A stretch of DNA of 64,000 nucleotides, taken from Bradyrhizobium sp. WSM1743 (lineage in GTDB: Bacteria; Pseudomonadota; Alphaproteobacteria; Rhizobiales; Xanthobacteraceae). The position numbers were made by a program, and so were the translations under genes. This document shows, one piece after another, positions 25,589 to 34,579 of this stretch. How positions within the stretch are numbered: the stretch's first letter is position 1; each line of letters opens with the position of its first letter. The notes under the pieces are model-generated. The model did not search any database and had not been told where the DNA came from. It worked only from the letters and a program-made list of their open reading frames with translations. The stretch covers positions 1 to 64,000 of the forward strand of contig NZ_AXAZ01000033.1 in the NCBI RefSeq assembly GCF_000473065.1. Reading direction: 5' to 3'.

Positions 25589-25799
25589 CTACTCGACTTC
25601 GATCACTCTGTCCTTTGCGGACCGCAAGCTGCGGACGTAGTAGCCGAGTTGCCTAACGGGCTGATCTGATCTCGTCGCTAACTTTCAGAACTCTTCTTCT
25701 GCTCTTGCGCCACCGTTTGGCGGAATAAGCCGCCGGTATCGATGAGCCTAAACTTAGAACGAGCAAGTCGTGCTGCCCGTTGCGATACACATCAAACAC
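25589..25799 (-). pseudogene. small conserved protein, frameshifted
   Basis: From GTG 25799 the frame reads VFDVYRNGQHDLLVLSLGSS, KRWRKSRRRVLKVSDEIRSA and then stops. One base on, the next frame continues VRQLGYYVRSLRSAKDRVIE and stops at 25589. Together they match a rhizobial protein of about 65 residues (DVYRNGxxDLLxL...WRKSxxxVxKVSDEI). A single inserted C near 25668 explains the break. Confidence 0.5.
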
Positions 25800-26154
25800 T
25801 TTCCGCCCCCGATCTATGAGCTGAGAATGAAATGTGTGTTGGTCGTCTAGCAACAACGTGCGCTGCTTGGCACGCTCTCCATCGCATGCGCCGGATTATA
25901 GGTTGTGAGTCCCCGAATCCGAGAGCCGGGGCGCCTGTGAACGGTGGGGATAAACTGGGGATGCCGTACATCAACGGATACCATTACTATTTCGTGATAT
26001 TTGTTCTTCTGCGAAGAAATCAATTAAAATTCAAGGGCTTAAAATAGGCCGTGCAACGAGAGTAAACCTATATTTTACCCGCTGTACATCTCTCTCCTTG
26101 CGGAACTCGCTCTCGCCTCGTATATGGCCTCTACCTTCTGGAGCCAGATTCGCA
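25800..26154. other. gap without recognised genes
   Basis: Nothing is supported here. An AT-richer stretch (about 25975-26045, with AATCAATTAAAATTC) lies before the gene at 26155 and may hold its promoter. Confidence 0.4.
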
Positions 26155-26673
26155 ATGACCAAGACATTGGACCAAGCCATCGACGAGATCGTCGCCGACA
26201 TCGGCAGGCTAGAAGCCGAGATTCGCGATAGGAAGAAGACCGTCAATACCCTCTGCTCCGTTGCCGGTAGGGAGGCCATGTTCGTCCTCGACGCGGCGGA
26301 GATTACGGTGCCGACGCAGTTCCGACCGGACCAGTTCTATGGCCAGGCCCTTGCAACAGCAGTGCGCACGATCCTGGAAGCGCGCAAGCAGCAGAACCTC
26401 GGCGCAGCGACTGTTAAGGAAATCTTCGAAGCGCTGACCGGCGGCGGCTACCAGTTCAATACCAAGAATGATGAGGTGGCGATTGCGTCGCTGCGCAACT
26501 CGCTGTCGAAGAACACCGTCACCTTCCACAAGCTGCCCAATGGCCGCTTCGGCCTTCTAAGTTGGTACCCGAACGCCAAGCCCGTTAAGGCGAGCGCGGC
26601 GAACAATGGTAGCAGCGTGGAGGAGGGAGGCGAGGAGAACACCTCGACCGCCGAAACGACGGCCGAGGCTTAA
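26155..26673 (+). CDS. coiled coil plus winged-helix-like protein
   Basis: The protein has 172 residues. Residues 1-35 (MTKTLDQAIDEIVADIGRLE, AEIRDRKKTVNTLC) form a coiled coil. Residues ~60-140 (FYGQALATAVRTILEARKQQ, GAATVKEIFEALTGGGYQFN, ASLRNSLSKNTVTFHKLPNG, RFGLLSWYP) have the helix-helix-strand pattern of HARE-HTH/winged-helix domains, and the tail is acidic. A DNA-binding or protein-binding regulator is plausible. Start ATG 26155 was chosen because the preceding residues look non-coding; the ribosome site (GGAG) is distant. Confidence 0.7.
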   Translation: MTKTLDQAIDEIVADIGRLEAEIRDRKKTVNTLCSVAGREAMFVLDAAEITVPTQFRPDQFYGQALATAVRTILEARKQQNLGAATVKEIFEALTGGGYQFNTKNDEVAIASLRNSLSKNTVTFHKLPNGRFGLLSWYPNAKPVKASAANNGSSVEEGGEENTSTAETTAEA

Positions 26674-26879
26674 GAGTCACCGCTGGCTGGGTATCGCCCT
26701 GAGAAAGTGAAGACCCGCCGGCTCTGGTCCACCCCAAGACCCTCACGAGGGAGAGCTAGGAGCATCCCATGTGGCAAGCCGTCAGAATATAGCAGGCCCG
26801 CCGGCGCCGGGCATTTTGCCCGGCCGCTGTCGGGATATGTAGGCGACTCAACCCAATCTGTCCATAGGAGCACTACGCA

Positions 26880-27020
26880 ATGCCGAAGAAGCAGTCTTCG
26901 AGCAAACTCTCGACTTTGGCTTCGAAAGTCCTCAGTGGCGAAAAGAAGCCGACCATCACCGACGCCAAAAAACTGGCGGCGTCTGTCCTCTCTCAGGACG
27001 AAAAGAAGGGCCAGCGCTAG
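26880..27020 (+). CDS. 46-residue basic protein
   Basis: MPKKQSSSKLSTLASKVLSG, EKKPTITDAKKLAASVLSQD, EKKGQR. Lys and Ser dominate and the sequence is helical. It has the look of the short KxL-type proteins seen throughout Bradyrhizobium, and may bind nucleic acid. It is followed after 30 bases by a strong terminator. It starts with ATG 26880 and has AGGAG about 12 bases upstream. Confidence 0.65.
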   Translation: MPKKQSSSKLSTLASKVLSGEKKPTITDAKKLAASVLSQDEKKGQR

Positions 27021-27049
27021 CGCTGGTACCATCAGCAGCAACGCGAAAA

Positions 27050-27074
27050 GGGCGGCACGTTGCCGCCCTCTTTG
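27050..27074 (+). terminator. intrinsic terminator
   Basis: GGGCGGCA and TGCCGCCC pair around a three-base loop and are followed by TCTTTG, directly after the 46-residue gene. Confidence 0.75.
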
Positions 27075-27650
27075 CGCTGTGGATTGTATCAGCCTACTTC
27101 TTGATGCTGGCAGCGATCTCGCGGTCTTATTGCGATGGGCGAATAGATGGCCGGTCCTTCTGCACGGGACTAAGTCGCCGGCTCGGCTTGCATGAGCCGG
27201 TCAAAATAGATGAGTTCAAGTTTATCCTACTCCGCGGATACCAAAAACTCAGCCGACAACTGTCGGGGGGAACGTAGGTAGCGCTCCCCCGCTACCAAAA
27301 ACCCCCACAACATCAAAATATTAGATGGATCGCGGCGGTGCGCATCCCAGTCCGTAGCGCATTGGTAGCGCTGTGATCGCATGTAAAGGGCAATCTAGTC
27401 CTTGAGAGCTTGTTAGCTGAATCCTTCATGGGCAACCCTTCTTGAACGCCGTCGTCGTTTGCTGCTTACTCATTCGCTGAAACGGCAGACTCCTCGATCC
27501 CCGCCAGATGCTTCAAGTGGAGCTGCCCACGCATTCGCCCGAGCCAGCAAGCTAATCCTTGATGGATCGATGTCGGATCGCGCACTCCGCGCCGTCCGAG
27601 AACTCGGCGCCTACCCAGCGACAAAGTCGGCCGCGTACTCGCTTCGGCGG
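27075..27650. other. gap before the tRNA scars
   Basis: No gene is supported. GGCTCGGCTTGCATGAGCC (about 27181) forms a small hairpin. A stretch near 27352 (GTAGCGCATTGGTAGCGC) resembles a tRNA D-arm but no anticodon or T-arm follows. Confidence 0.35.
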
Positions 27651-27701
27651 TTCAGCCCTCTCAAGGCTGAAACAGGGGTTCGATTCCCCTAGGGAGCGCC
27701 A
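27651..27701 (+). tRNA. 3' half of a tRNA-Glu (CTC), relic or attachment site
   Basis: CAGCC-CTCTCAA-GGCTG forms an anticodon arm with anticodon CTC. After a short variable loop, AGGGG-TTCGATT-CCCCT is a perfect T-arm, then AGGGAGC, G and CCA. The 5' acceptor strand (GCTCCCT) and D-arm are absent upstream, so it is not a functional tRNA. Retention of just the 3' half is the usual mark left by integrative elements. Confidence 0.7.
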
Positions 27702-28098
27702 TATTTCAACAACTTAGCAGCGTCGCCAAAGCGCGTGTCCAGTTGGTGTCTTGTTGATGCCGACATCATACTCACCTGCTCACTCGTCGAGAGGTCCTTC
27801 TAGCGGCAGTCGAATCCTTGAGCGGGCTGTTCAGATCGGCGCGCGTTAGAACTTCCAATCGTCGGTCCAGAAGCGGCTCCCCCGTCGGGGCCTGATATGC
27901 TTCAGTGCTGAGCGTGCTGTTATTCAGAAGCTAATCGCTTGTATAGTGAGCGCTTGGCGACAGAACCTCAGACGCAAGCATGCACTGTAGCGACGTCCCA
28001 AACAGTTGCCGCCGTCGGCCGTCGCCCCGTTCGTGCCGTTGCGATCCCGCATCACCTCATCGATTCCCGACCACGTCGGATAAGAACTGAGGCGACAC
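27702..28098. other. interval between the first and second tRNA scars
   Basis: I recognise no gene here. It may be the remains of an element flanked by the two scars. Confidence 0.35.
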
Positions 28099-28144
28099 TC
28101 TTCCCAAGCTGCATACGAGGGTTCGATTCCCTTCGCCCGCTCCA
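28099..28144 (+). tRNA. 3' half of a tRNA-Gly (CCC), relic or attachment site
   Basis: CTTCCCAAG preserves the anticodon loop (CCC). The T-arm GAGGG-TTCGATT-CCCTT and the acceptor end CGCCCGC-T-CCA are exactly those of alphaproteobacterial tRNA-Gly(CCC). The 5' half (GCGGGCG and D-arm) is missing and the 5' side of the anticodon stem no longer pairs. Confidence 0.7.
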
Positions 28145-28334
28145 GCCTAGCAAACCTCGATGAAATAAGCACTTCCGCAATTTTCGGAAGCCGAGTTTGT
28201 CGCCCCATGGAGAAATCCGTACAACGGCTGTACAAATCTTGCGTCTATCCAAGCCGTGCGTTGCTGTAGCTCGTATAGATGAGCGCGGGCTCCAGTGGTT
28301 TCGTCGGTGGCCTCGCAATCTTCCGGACGTAGGT

Positions 28335-28378
28335 GAGGTGAGAGCCTCGCAACGGGGAGAATCCCTCCCTCTCCGCCA
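28335..28378 (+). tRNA. probable 3' end of a tRNA-Ser, decayed
   Basis: GAGG-TGAGAG-CCTC resembles the long variable arm of tRNA-Ser. It is followed by a damaged T-arm (CGGGGAGAATCCC, one loop base short) and CCTCTCCGCCA, the usual Ser acceptor end. The rest is unrecognisable. After this relic and the Gly relic, short similar stretches (GACGAAATAA or GATGAAATAA, then CCGAGTTTG) follow at different spacing. Confidence 0.4.
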
Positions 28379-29636
28379 CCCGACCGAAGAGGTCGGAAAA
28401 TCCCGACGAAATAAAGGCCTGTTCGCAGATCCGAGTTTGACCCTGTGTAGCACCCTTGTGGAGCACCCAGCCTACACCGCTCCGGCGAATCCTTGCCAAT
28501 TTTTTCCTGTGTCCAATCCTTGGCTAGATCCGGCTCGAAGGTCCGCCGGTCCAAGCGCCGCGGAAGTATTCGAATCCTTACCCCTAGGATCTGCAGCGCT
28601 TGCTTTCGTCAGACAAGGCGGCCTTTGGCGGAGGGATACTTACGAGTTGCCTACCATGGGATGCAGCCAAGGCAAGCCCGGCCTTAAGCGTGAGGGCGGC
28701 TGCCGGCGAGATGGGGATCGCCGCAAGTAGACGAGACCTGCATAGCGCCATCGCATGTGCAGGGTCCGAACGCGACGGCCTGGCTCCGCCGAGCAAGATC
28801 GCTGAGGGCATGGGAAGCATCTCGATGCGCAAGCGTCGGGATTTCTCGCCTATGTCCTCTGCTCTAACCTTCACCACCAAGCACGGCGGGGAGAGATCAA
28901 GAGGGAGTAAGTCAGGGGTTTGGAATGAACAAGGGTGGGGGTACCAAAAAGTCTATGACCTTTGCTCCGGGACCGGTCTCCCTGGTTCATGCGCAAAATT
29001 CTGGAATTAAATACAAAAAGCCACCCGACGACGAAGCGAGGCAAGCCAGGGGGTGGTCAACTCCTCAACGCCGACCGAGTCGCGGACCGGCCCCACTCTC
29101 ACTTGCAGATTTTTTTCTCGCTCAGGATAATTCACGCCCTATCGTGCAGAAGTCAGATAGTTCCTTTGCAAAGAAGGATTGATATCTCAGGCGCTTATAG
29201 ATGGCAGAGCTTCCAATGGGCGTGGTGCACCCGGAAAGTAGATGGATAATTTTTCAGAGCTCTTGCGTGAGTGCACCCAGCAATCGACGACAACATGTGT
29301 CGCGAAATGCAGAGGAAAGGGGAAGCTCTTACTGCGTTTGCATGGAATCAAGAGGGCCATCGTTCGCCGGCCACCCAGTGCCGGTTTCGGTTACCGTGTG
29401 AGGTGGAATGATCGGGGTGCGAGTTGGACGGTCCTTCGGCATTTCGGAGCGAAGCGGACGTGGCCTGCATTGAATAGGACGGACACAAATGACCCAGTAC
29501 GGACGTTGGTCGGTAGCTCGCCACGTCAGAACCGACAATTCGGCTAGCCGCCTTCCGCGATTCCTCCACTACTATGTGCACGCGCGAGCAGGCCCTTGCG
29601 CACATCCTTAAGCCCGCAGACCCAAAGGAGCTTTGA
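28379..29636. other. 1.26-kb region without recognised genes
   Basis: No frame shows a known family or good start context. The best candidate is a plus-strand frame at 28925-29182 (MNKGGGTKKSMTFAPGPVSL, then VHAQNSGIKYKKPPDDEARQ) of 85 residues, with weak support. The composition is mixed, as expected for the interior of an old integrated element. Confidence 0.35.
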
Positions 29637-30422
29637 TTACGCTCCGAACATCTTCGCGAGAAGATGCACGATTTCCGCCGTGGCAACCTTCATTCCCAAG
29701 TCCTTCCCAAGGTCAACAAGACGCCTGCCCCATCGCTTGAGCCTCCCCGCGTCAGGTTCGGCCTTGACCGCCTCCTCTTTCACCACCGCGGCGGTATCGC
29801 TGAACGCTTCTTTCTGCTCTGGCGAGAGCTGACTGAATTCCTGCGAGATCAGCGCGCGGTCGATGGCGGCGACCAGTTCGTTGTGGTTTTGCGTAAAGGC
29901 GGTCTGTGAAAAGTTGTCGCCGATCCCGACCTGCTGGATAGCTCCAGGACTGTTCGTCTGGTTATTGATGACGCTCACCACGGGATCCTTTCTCAGGCGC
30001 TCGCTCCCTTGCATACCGTGAGAGAAGTCTGCCAGCGCCTGCTCCTTGAAGCGCTCCAGCTTCGCCCTCACCTTTTCAATCTGGATTGCGGTCACAGCAC
30101 CCAGGTTCAGTCGGTCCGCCTTCTCGGTGATCTCCGCCATAATCATCTGTTGGACGCGGTTGGCAAAGTTTGTCAGGTAGACCAGCGCCTCTGGCTCGTG
30201 CCCAGCGGTGAACTCGAACGTGAACTTCGAGGCCTCCGCAACGGTCGACTTGAACTGGCTGGCGGCTATCTCCTCAAATGCAATGAGGGTCGCGCCACTC
30301 TGCAGCCTCCCCGCCGCCGCGTGCTTCGCCTGCATCGTATTGATCTCCCGAGCCAACACTTCGTAGACATCCGGGAGGCGGTTATCGAGTGAGCGGCCGA
30401 GGTAGGCAGTGTCAAAAGCCAT
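29637..30422 (-). CDS. accessory protein with an NQTNSPGAIQQVG segment
   Basis: The protein has 261 residues from ATG 30422 (GAGG five bases upstream). It has a helical first half (YEVLAREINTMQAKHAAAGR, KADRLNLGAVTAIQIEKVRA) and then VVSVINNQTNSPGAIQQVGI-GDNF. This last stretch is a polar beta-type segment like those before the C-terminal domains of AbiTii-type and other defence-associated proteins. A helical end (LKRWGRRLVDLGKDLGMKVA) is amphipathic. A role in phage defence or toxin-antitoxin systems is conceivable from this motif and from the tRNA-scar context, but is unproven. The gene stands alone. Confidence 0.7.
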   Translation of the reverse strand: MAFDTAYLGRSLDNRLPDVYEVLAREINTMQAKHAAAGRLQSGATLIAFEEIAASQFKSTVAEASKFTFEFTAGHEPEALVYLTNFANRVQQMIMAEITEKADRLNLGAVTAIQIEKVRAKLERFKEQALADFSHGMQGSERLRKDPVVSVINNQTNSPGAIQQVGIGDNFSQTAFTQNHNELVAAIDRALISQEFSQLSPEQKEAFSDTAAVVKEEAVKAEPDAGRLKRWGRRLVDLGKDLGMKVATAEIVHLLAKMFGA

Positions 30423-30429
30423 GGTAGCC

Positions 30430-30460
30430 TCAAAGAAAAAGCGCCAAGAAAGGCGCCATT
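30430..30460 (-). terminator. hairpin upstream of the 29637 gene
   Basis: On the minus strand GGCGCC-TTTCTT-GGCGC is followed by TTTTTC, a terminator-like hairpin only about 15 bases before the start of the gene at 30422. It may insulate that gene from readthrough or act as an attenuator. Confidence 0.5.
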
Positions 30461-30525
30461 CTACCCAACTTGGGCCCTATGCTACCGGGCGTTGCTGACC
30501 ATCAAGTGCTCCCGGATAGGTCTTG

Positions 30526-30629
30526 CTGCTTATGGCCCATCGCTTTACTTGATGCGACGCAGCGGCACGTCCGGAGTTTGGGGTAGACCGGAAGTGGCTG
30601 GCAGAGCACCAAACCGACGCGATTGACCC
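30526..30629. repeat. interspersed ~100-bp repeat, copy 1
   Basis: This copy shares GGCCCATCGCTT(T/C)ACTTGAT, CAGCGGCACGTCCGG, GTTTGGGGTAGACCGGAAG and CCAAACCGACGCGATTGACC with 34642-34739 and 37958-38060, with only a few differences. The element has no open frame of its own and lies between genes. Confidence 0.85.
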
Positions 30630-30746
30630 GAACGCGACCTGCAGTGCCGACGTCGGGGGGATGTGTCCACCACCGGCATGCAGACGGGAACTTTGGGCCC
30701 CAGAGCAAGTTCCTTTCCCGGCACGGTCTTGAATCGGAGCGATCTC

Positions 30747-31211
30747 ATGCCGGTCACCCGCAATCCTGCCAGCACCGCGAACTTGATGGGGCACCCGCTG
30801 CATCCCATTCTTATTACGCTGCCGATCGGGTTTTGGGTCGCGACCTTCCTCGCCGATCTGGGATATTGGTGGAGAGCAACAGACGGCTGGGCGACAGCCG
30901 CAATGTGGCTCCTTGGCGCCGCCATTGTGGCAGCGGCTTTGGCTGCCACAGCAGGTCTGATCGACTTTATCGGCGACGCGCGGATCAGAAATCTCAGCGA
31001 GGCATGGCAGCACGCCATTGGCAATGTGATTGCCGTGCTCATTTCGCTGTTCAGCTTCTATTGGCGATATCGCCATGGCGGACCAGGCGTGCTGCCAGTC
31101 GGATTGATCCTATCGCTGGTCGTAGTGCTGATTCTCCTCTTCACCGGCTGGAAGGGTGGCGAGATGGTGTTCCGCCATCGCGTCGCTGTCTACGACGAGC
31201 CGCGGCCGTAG
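30747..31211 (+). CDS. DUF2231-type membrane protein
   Basis: The protein has 154 residues from ATG 30747 (GGAG eight bases upstream): MPVTRNPASTANLMGHPLHP, then ILITLPIGFWVATFLADLGY and two to three more membrane helices (MWLLGAAIVAAALAATAGLI, VIAVLISLFSFYWRY, LILSLVVVLILLFTGWKGG). GHPLHP at the first helix and GLIDF are hallmarks of DUF2231 inner-membrane proteins, sometimes linked to heme or redox functions. It starts a same-strand group with GH15, a membrane protein and an SDR enzyme. Confidence 0.8.
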   Translation: MPVTRNPASTANLMGHPLHPILITLPIGFWVATFLADLGYWWRATDGWATAAMWLLGAAIVAAALAATAGLIDFIGDARIRNLSEAWQHAIGNVIAVLISLFSFYWRYRHGGPGVLPVGLILSLVVVLILLFTGWKGGEMVFRHRVAVYDEPRP

Positions 31212-31248
31212 GCCATCCATGCCATCGGCCGCGCAGTGAGGAACGACG

Positions 31249-33051
31249 TTGGAACAGCCCGCGATCAAGGATTATGCGATCATCGGCGACTGCCGCACCG
31301 CTGCGCTCGTGTCGCGGGATGGCTCGATCGATTGGCTGTGCCTGCCCGATTTCTCCAGCCCCTCGGTGTTCGCCCGGCTGATCGATGAAGAGGGCGGCTA
31401 TTTTGCGATCCGTCCGCGTGACATCTGTACCGTCAAGCGCCGCTACATCGGCTCCACGGCGGTACTGGAAACGACTTTCGAGACCTCAACTGGCGTGCTG
31501 CGTCTCGTTGACCTGTTTCCAATCGTCGATGGCGCAACGTCGCTCGCGCCGATGCGCGAGCTTCTTCGCATCACGGAATGCGTTTCCGGCAGCATCGAAC
31601 TGGAGATTATCTTTAACGCGCAACCGAACTACCGCCGCACCCCCATACGGATGAGCTACCGGTGTGGCTTCGGATGGCGCGGCGATTGGGCGAACGAATT
31701 GATCGTCCTCAACACTAAAGCCGAACTTGTGCCATCGGGCACAGGGCTGAGCGGCAACATGTGCTTGCGAACTGGCGAGCGACAACACTTCAGTCTCGCG
31801 TATGTGAGAGGCGACGTGGCGAGTGTGGCGCCGCTCGGCCTCGAAGCAGATGAGCGATGCGAGCACACCACCACCTGGTGGCGGAATTGGACTCTCCAAT
31901 GCTCCTTCGACGGAAGAGAGCGCGATTCAGTGCTCCGCAGCGCGGTGACACTAAAGCTCCTCACGTCCTGCCTCTCAGGCGCGCTGATCGCGGCCCCGAC
32001 GACTTCACTGCCAGAAGCAATCGGCGCAAAGCGCAATTGGGATTACCGCTACTGCTGGATGCGTGACGCCGGGCTTGCGATGAATGCTTTCATCGGCCTC
32101 GGATTTCACGCGGAGGCGGAAGCCTATCTCAACTGGCTTCTGCACGCGACACGTCTCACCTGGCCGCGGCTGAATCTCGTCTACGACACCTACGGTCGGA
32201 CGCATCTGCGCGAGCAAAAGCTTGCGCACCTCTCGGGCTACCGGCATTCGCAGCCGGTTCGCATCGGCAACAACGCAGTCGATCAGTTGCAGCTCGATGC
32301 CTATGGACAGGTGATTGTCGCGGCCGATGCCTTTGCGAGCGGCGGACAGGAGCTAGACGCTACCGAGCAGCGGATGTTGCGTGGTTTTGGAGATGTTATC
32401 TGCAAGATCTGGCGCGAGCCCGACAATGGCATCTGGGAGATTGCCGATCGGCGGCGCCAATATACGCTCTCGAAAATGCTCTGTTGGGTGGCGCTTGACC
32501 GCCTTCTGTCTCTGGAGAAGCGAGGCATCATCAAACTCAAGCGGCGCTGCGAGCTGTTTGCTCGCGAGTGCGAGGCAATTGGCCGCTGTATCGAGGAACA
32601 CGGCTTTAATTCGCAGATCGATAGTTACACGGGGGTGCTCGATGGACAGGAGGTCGATGCCGGGTTGCTCTTGATGGTCTGCGTTGCCTACAAAAACGCA
32701 ACAGATCCGCGCGCGATTTCGACGTACGCGCGCATCCAGCGAGACCTCAGCCGCACCGGGCTGCTTTACCGCTATCGGCCAGGATCGGACGGAATGGCGG
32801 GCGAAGAGGGAGCATTCGGTATTTGCGGCTTCTGGGCGGTCGATCATCTTGCCGAGCGCGGCCAAATCGAAGAGGCCGAGCGCTATTTCGATCACCTTGT
32901 ATCTTTCGCCAACGATGTCGGCTTGTTTGCCGAGGAGATCGATCCCGGAACCGGTGCCGCGCTCGGCAACTTTCCGCAGGCATTCACCCACGTCGGCCTG
33001 ATATACGCGGCGCTCTCATTGCGGAAAGCGCGGCGCAAGCGTGCTGCATAA
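31249..33051 (+). CDS. glycoside hydrolase family 15 (glucoamylase/trehalase-like)
   Basis: The enzyme has 600 residues. TTG 31249 is the start, six bases after GAGGAA, giving (M)EQPAIKDYAIIGDCRTAAL. The N-terminal beta-sandwich (to ~220) leads to the (alpha/alpha)6 barrel with RNWDYRYCWMRDAG (~262-275), the general acid in PDNGIWEIADRR (Glu ~397) and a second catalytic Glu in GLFAEEIDP near 564. GH15 enzymes release glucose from alpha-glucans or trehalose. No signal peptide, so it is cytoplasmic. With the GH13 gene at 2747 it suggests glycogen/trehalose turnover, although the two are 27 kb apart. Confidence 0.88.
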   Translation: MEQPAIKDYAIIGDCRTAALVSRDGSIDWLCLPDFSSPSVFARLIDEEGGYFAIRPRDICTVKRRYIGSTAVLETTFETSTGVLRLVDLFPIVDGATSLAPMRELLRITECVSGSIELEIIFNAQPNYRRTPIRMSYRCGFGWRGDWANELIVLNTKAELVPSGTGLSGNMCLRTGERQHFSLAYVRGDVASVAPLGLEADERCEHTTTWWRNWTLQCSFDGRERDSVLRSAVTLKLLTSCLSGALIAAPTTSLPEAIGAKRNWDYRYCWMRDAGLAMNAFIGLGFHAEAEAYLNWLLHATRLTWPRLNLVYDTYGRTHLREQKLAHLSGYRHSQPVRIGNNAVDQLQLDAYGQVIVAADAFASGGQELDATEQRMLRGFGDVICKIWREPDNGIWEIADRRRQYTLSKMLCWVALDRLLSLEKRGIIKLKRRCELFARECEAIGRCIEEHGFNSQIDSYTGVLDGQEVDAGLLLMVCVAYKNATDPRAISTYARIQRDLSRTGLLYRYRPGSDGMAGEEGAFGICGFWAVDHLAERGQIEEAERYFDHLVSFANDVGLFAEEIDPGTGAALGNFPQAFTHVGLIYAALSLRKARRKRAA

Positions 33052-33052
33052 C

Positions 33053-33562
33053 ATGCTCACCATCACATCCGGATCGCTCCTCTATCTAGTTCTTTGGGGG
33101 CTAATTGCGACCGTGGCAATGACCTCAATTTTGGAAGGCAGCCGCGGTCTCGGCTTTTCGCGCCTTAGCCTGCCTTTTCTGATTGGGGCGTTTTTCACCA
33201 GGCAACGGCGCTGGGCGGTGATCGTCGGGTTTATTGTCTATACGATTGGTGGCTGGCTGTTCGCCTTTCTCTATTTTCTTCTATTCGCAAGCGTCGGCAT
33301 GTTCACCTGGTGGTTCGGCGCGCTGGTAGGCGTCGTGCATGGGTTATTTCTCCTCGTGTCAGCGTTACCGCTGCTGCCGTTCGTGCATCCACGCATGGCG
33401 TCGGAATATCATGCGGCCAGCACAACACGTGTACTTGAACCGCCGGGTTTTCTCGCGATGAATTACGGCTACCACACACCGCTGACCACGCTGATCGGCC
33501 AAACCGTCTACGGCGCAACGTTAGGCGGTTTCGTCCAATTGCAGCAAGCCATGAATGGGTAG
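33053..33562 (+). CDS. integral membrane protein of the GH15-SDR cluster
   Basis: The protein has 169 residues and four probable membrane helices: LLYLVLWGLIATVAMTSILE, WAVIVGFIVYTIGGWLFAFL, YFLLFASVGMFTWWF and ALVGVVHGLFLLVSALPLLP. Then comes a periplasmic or cytoplasmic end with HPRMASEYHA and PPGFLAMNYGYHTPLTTLIG. The type occurs next to GH15 and SDR genes in other Bradyrhizobium genomes, as I remember it. ATG 33053 lies one base after the GH15 stop; GTG 33041 is an overlapping alternative. Function unknown. Confidence 0.7.
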   Translation: MLTITSGSLLYLVLWGLIATVAMTSILEGSRGLGFSRLSLPFLIGAFFTRQRRWAVIVGFIVYTIGGWLFAFLYFLLFASVGMFTWWFGALVGVVHGLFLLVSALPLLPFVHPRMASEYHAASTTRVLEPPGFLAMNYGYHTPLTTLIGQTVYGATLGGFVQLQQAMNG

Positions 33563-33568
33563 GCTCCG

Positions 33569-34579
33569 ATGACATCCGCCGGTCGGGTCGTTGTTGTCAC
33601 GGGCGCCACGGCAGGCGTCGGGCGCGCCGTGGCGCTTGCCTTTGCACGCCGCCGATGGAATGTGGCGCTGATTGCCCGTGACCATGACGGGCTCGAAAAC
33701 GCACGCCATGAAGTCGAGGAAGCCGGCGGAGCGGCACTGACGATTGCAGCCGACGTTGCCGATGCGGACGCGCTTTTTGCGGCCGCCGATCGGATTGTGC
33801 GCGAATGGCAGGGAATTGACGTTTGGGTCAACAGCGCGATCGCGACGATCTATGCACCGATCTGGGATGTTACGCCAACCGAGTTTCGTCGTGCGACCGA
33901 GGTGACCTATCTGGGTTATGTGTTCGGTACGCTCGCGGCACTACGGCACATGCGGCGGCGGAATTCCGGCACCATCGTCCAAGTCGGTTCGGCGCTGAGC
34001 TACAGGGCCATTCCGCTACAAGCGCCGTATTGCGGGGCGAAGTTCGCTGTTCGTGGTTTTACCGATGCCCTCCGGTGCGAGCTGCGACATGAACGGAGCG
34101 GCGTGCGTGTGACGATGGTGCAACTGCCCGCCGTCAACACGCCGCAATTTGACTGGGGCCGCAACAAGCTCGGTTTCTATACCCAGCCGCTCCCGCCAAT
34201 CTATCAACCTGAGGCAATTGCCGAGGCGATCCAGTGGGCAAGCCGCGAGAGTCCGCGAGAAGTCTGGGTGGGGTTTTCCTCCCTGAAAGCAATCATCGGC
34301 AATATGATCTTCCCCGGCCTGCTGGACAACATTCTGAAAAGGCGAGGTTATCGCGATCAGATCACATCCAAGCCAATACCGGCCGATGCGCCTGACAATC
34401 TTTTTGCTGCCGTTTCAGGGCGGCACACCACGCACGGCCGTTTCGATTCGCAAGCGCGTGCAAACGTAAGTTTCTTCAATGCGGCAAGTATTCGCATCAC
34501 GTTGGCCGTGGCGGCACTCGTCATCGCGATCTCCGCCACTGTCGGTGCAGCTGATCTGTTTCAGCTGATTGTCAGATGA
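33569..34579 (+). CDS. short-chain dehydrogenase/reductase with a C-terminal membrane helix
   Basis: The enzyme has 336 residues. The Rossmann motif TGATAGVG (~11-18) binds NAD(P). Further SDR marks are DVADADAL, WVNSAIA in place of the usual NNAG, GSALSYR (catalytic Ser) and YCGAKF (Tyr-x3-Lys). After the ~250-residue catalytic part there is an extension ending in a hydrophobic helix (ITLAVAALVIAISATVGAAD) that would anchor the enzyme. It begins six bases after the previous stop. The substrate is not predictable. Confidence 0.85.
   Translation: MTSAGRVVVVTGATAGVGRAVALAFARRRWNVALIARDHDGLENARHEVEEAGGAALTIAADVADADALFAAADRIVREWQGIDVWVNSAIATIYAPIWDVTPTEFRRATEVTYLGYVFGTLAALRHMRRRNSGTIVQVGSALSYRAIPLQAPYCGAKFAVRGFTDALRCELRHERSGVRVTMVQLPAVNTPQFDWGRNKLGFYTQPLPPIYQPEAIAEAIQWASRESPREVWVGFSSLKAIIGNMIFPGLLDNILKRRGYRDQITSKPIPADAPDNLFAAVSGRHTTHGRFDSQARANVSFFNAASIRITLAVAALVIAISATVGAADLFQLIVR

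Noticed and set aside
28584..28880. Minus-strand frame of 98 codons
   Set aside because: No ribosome site, family motif or neighbour support; composition is like random GC-rich sequence.
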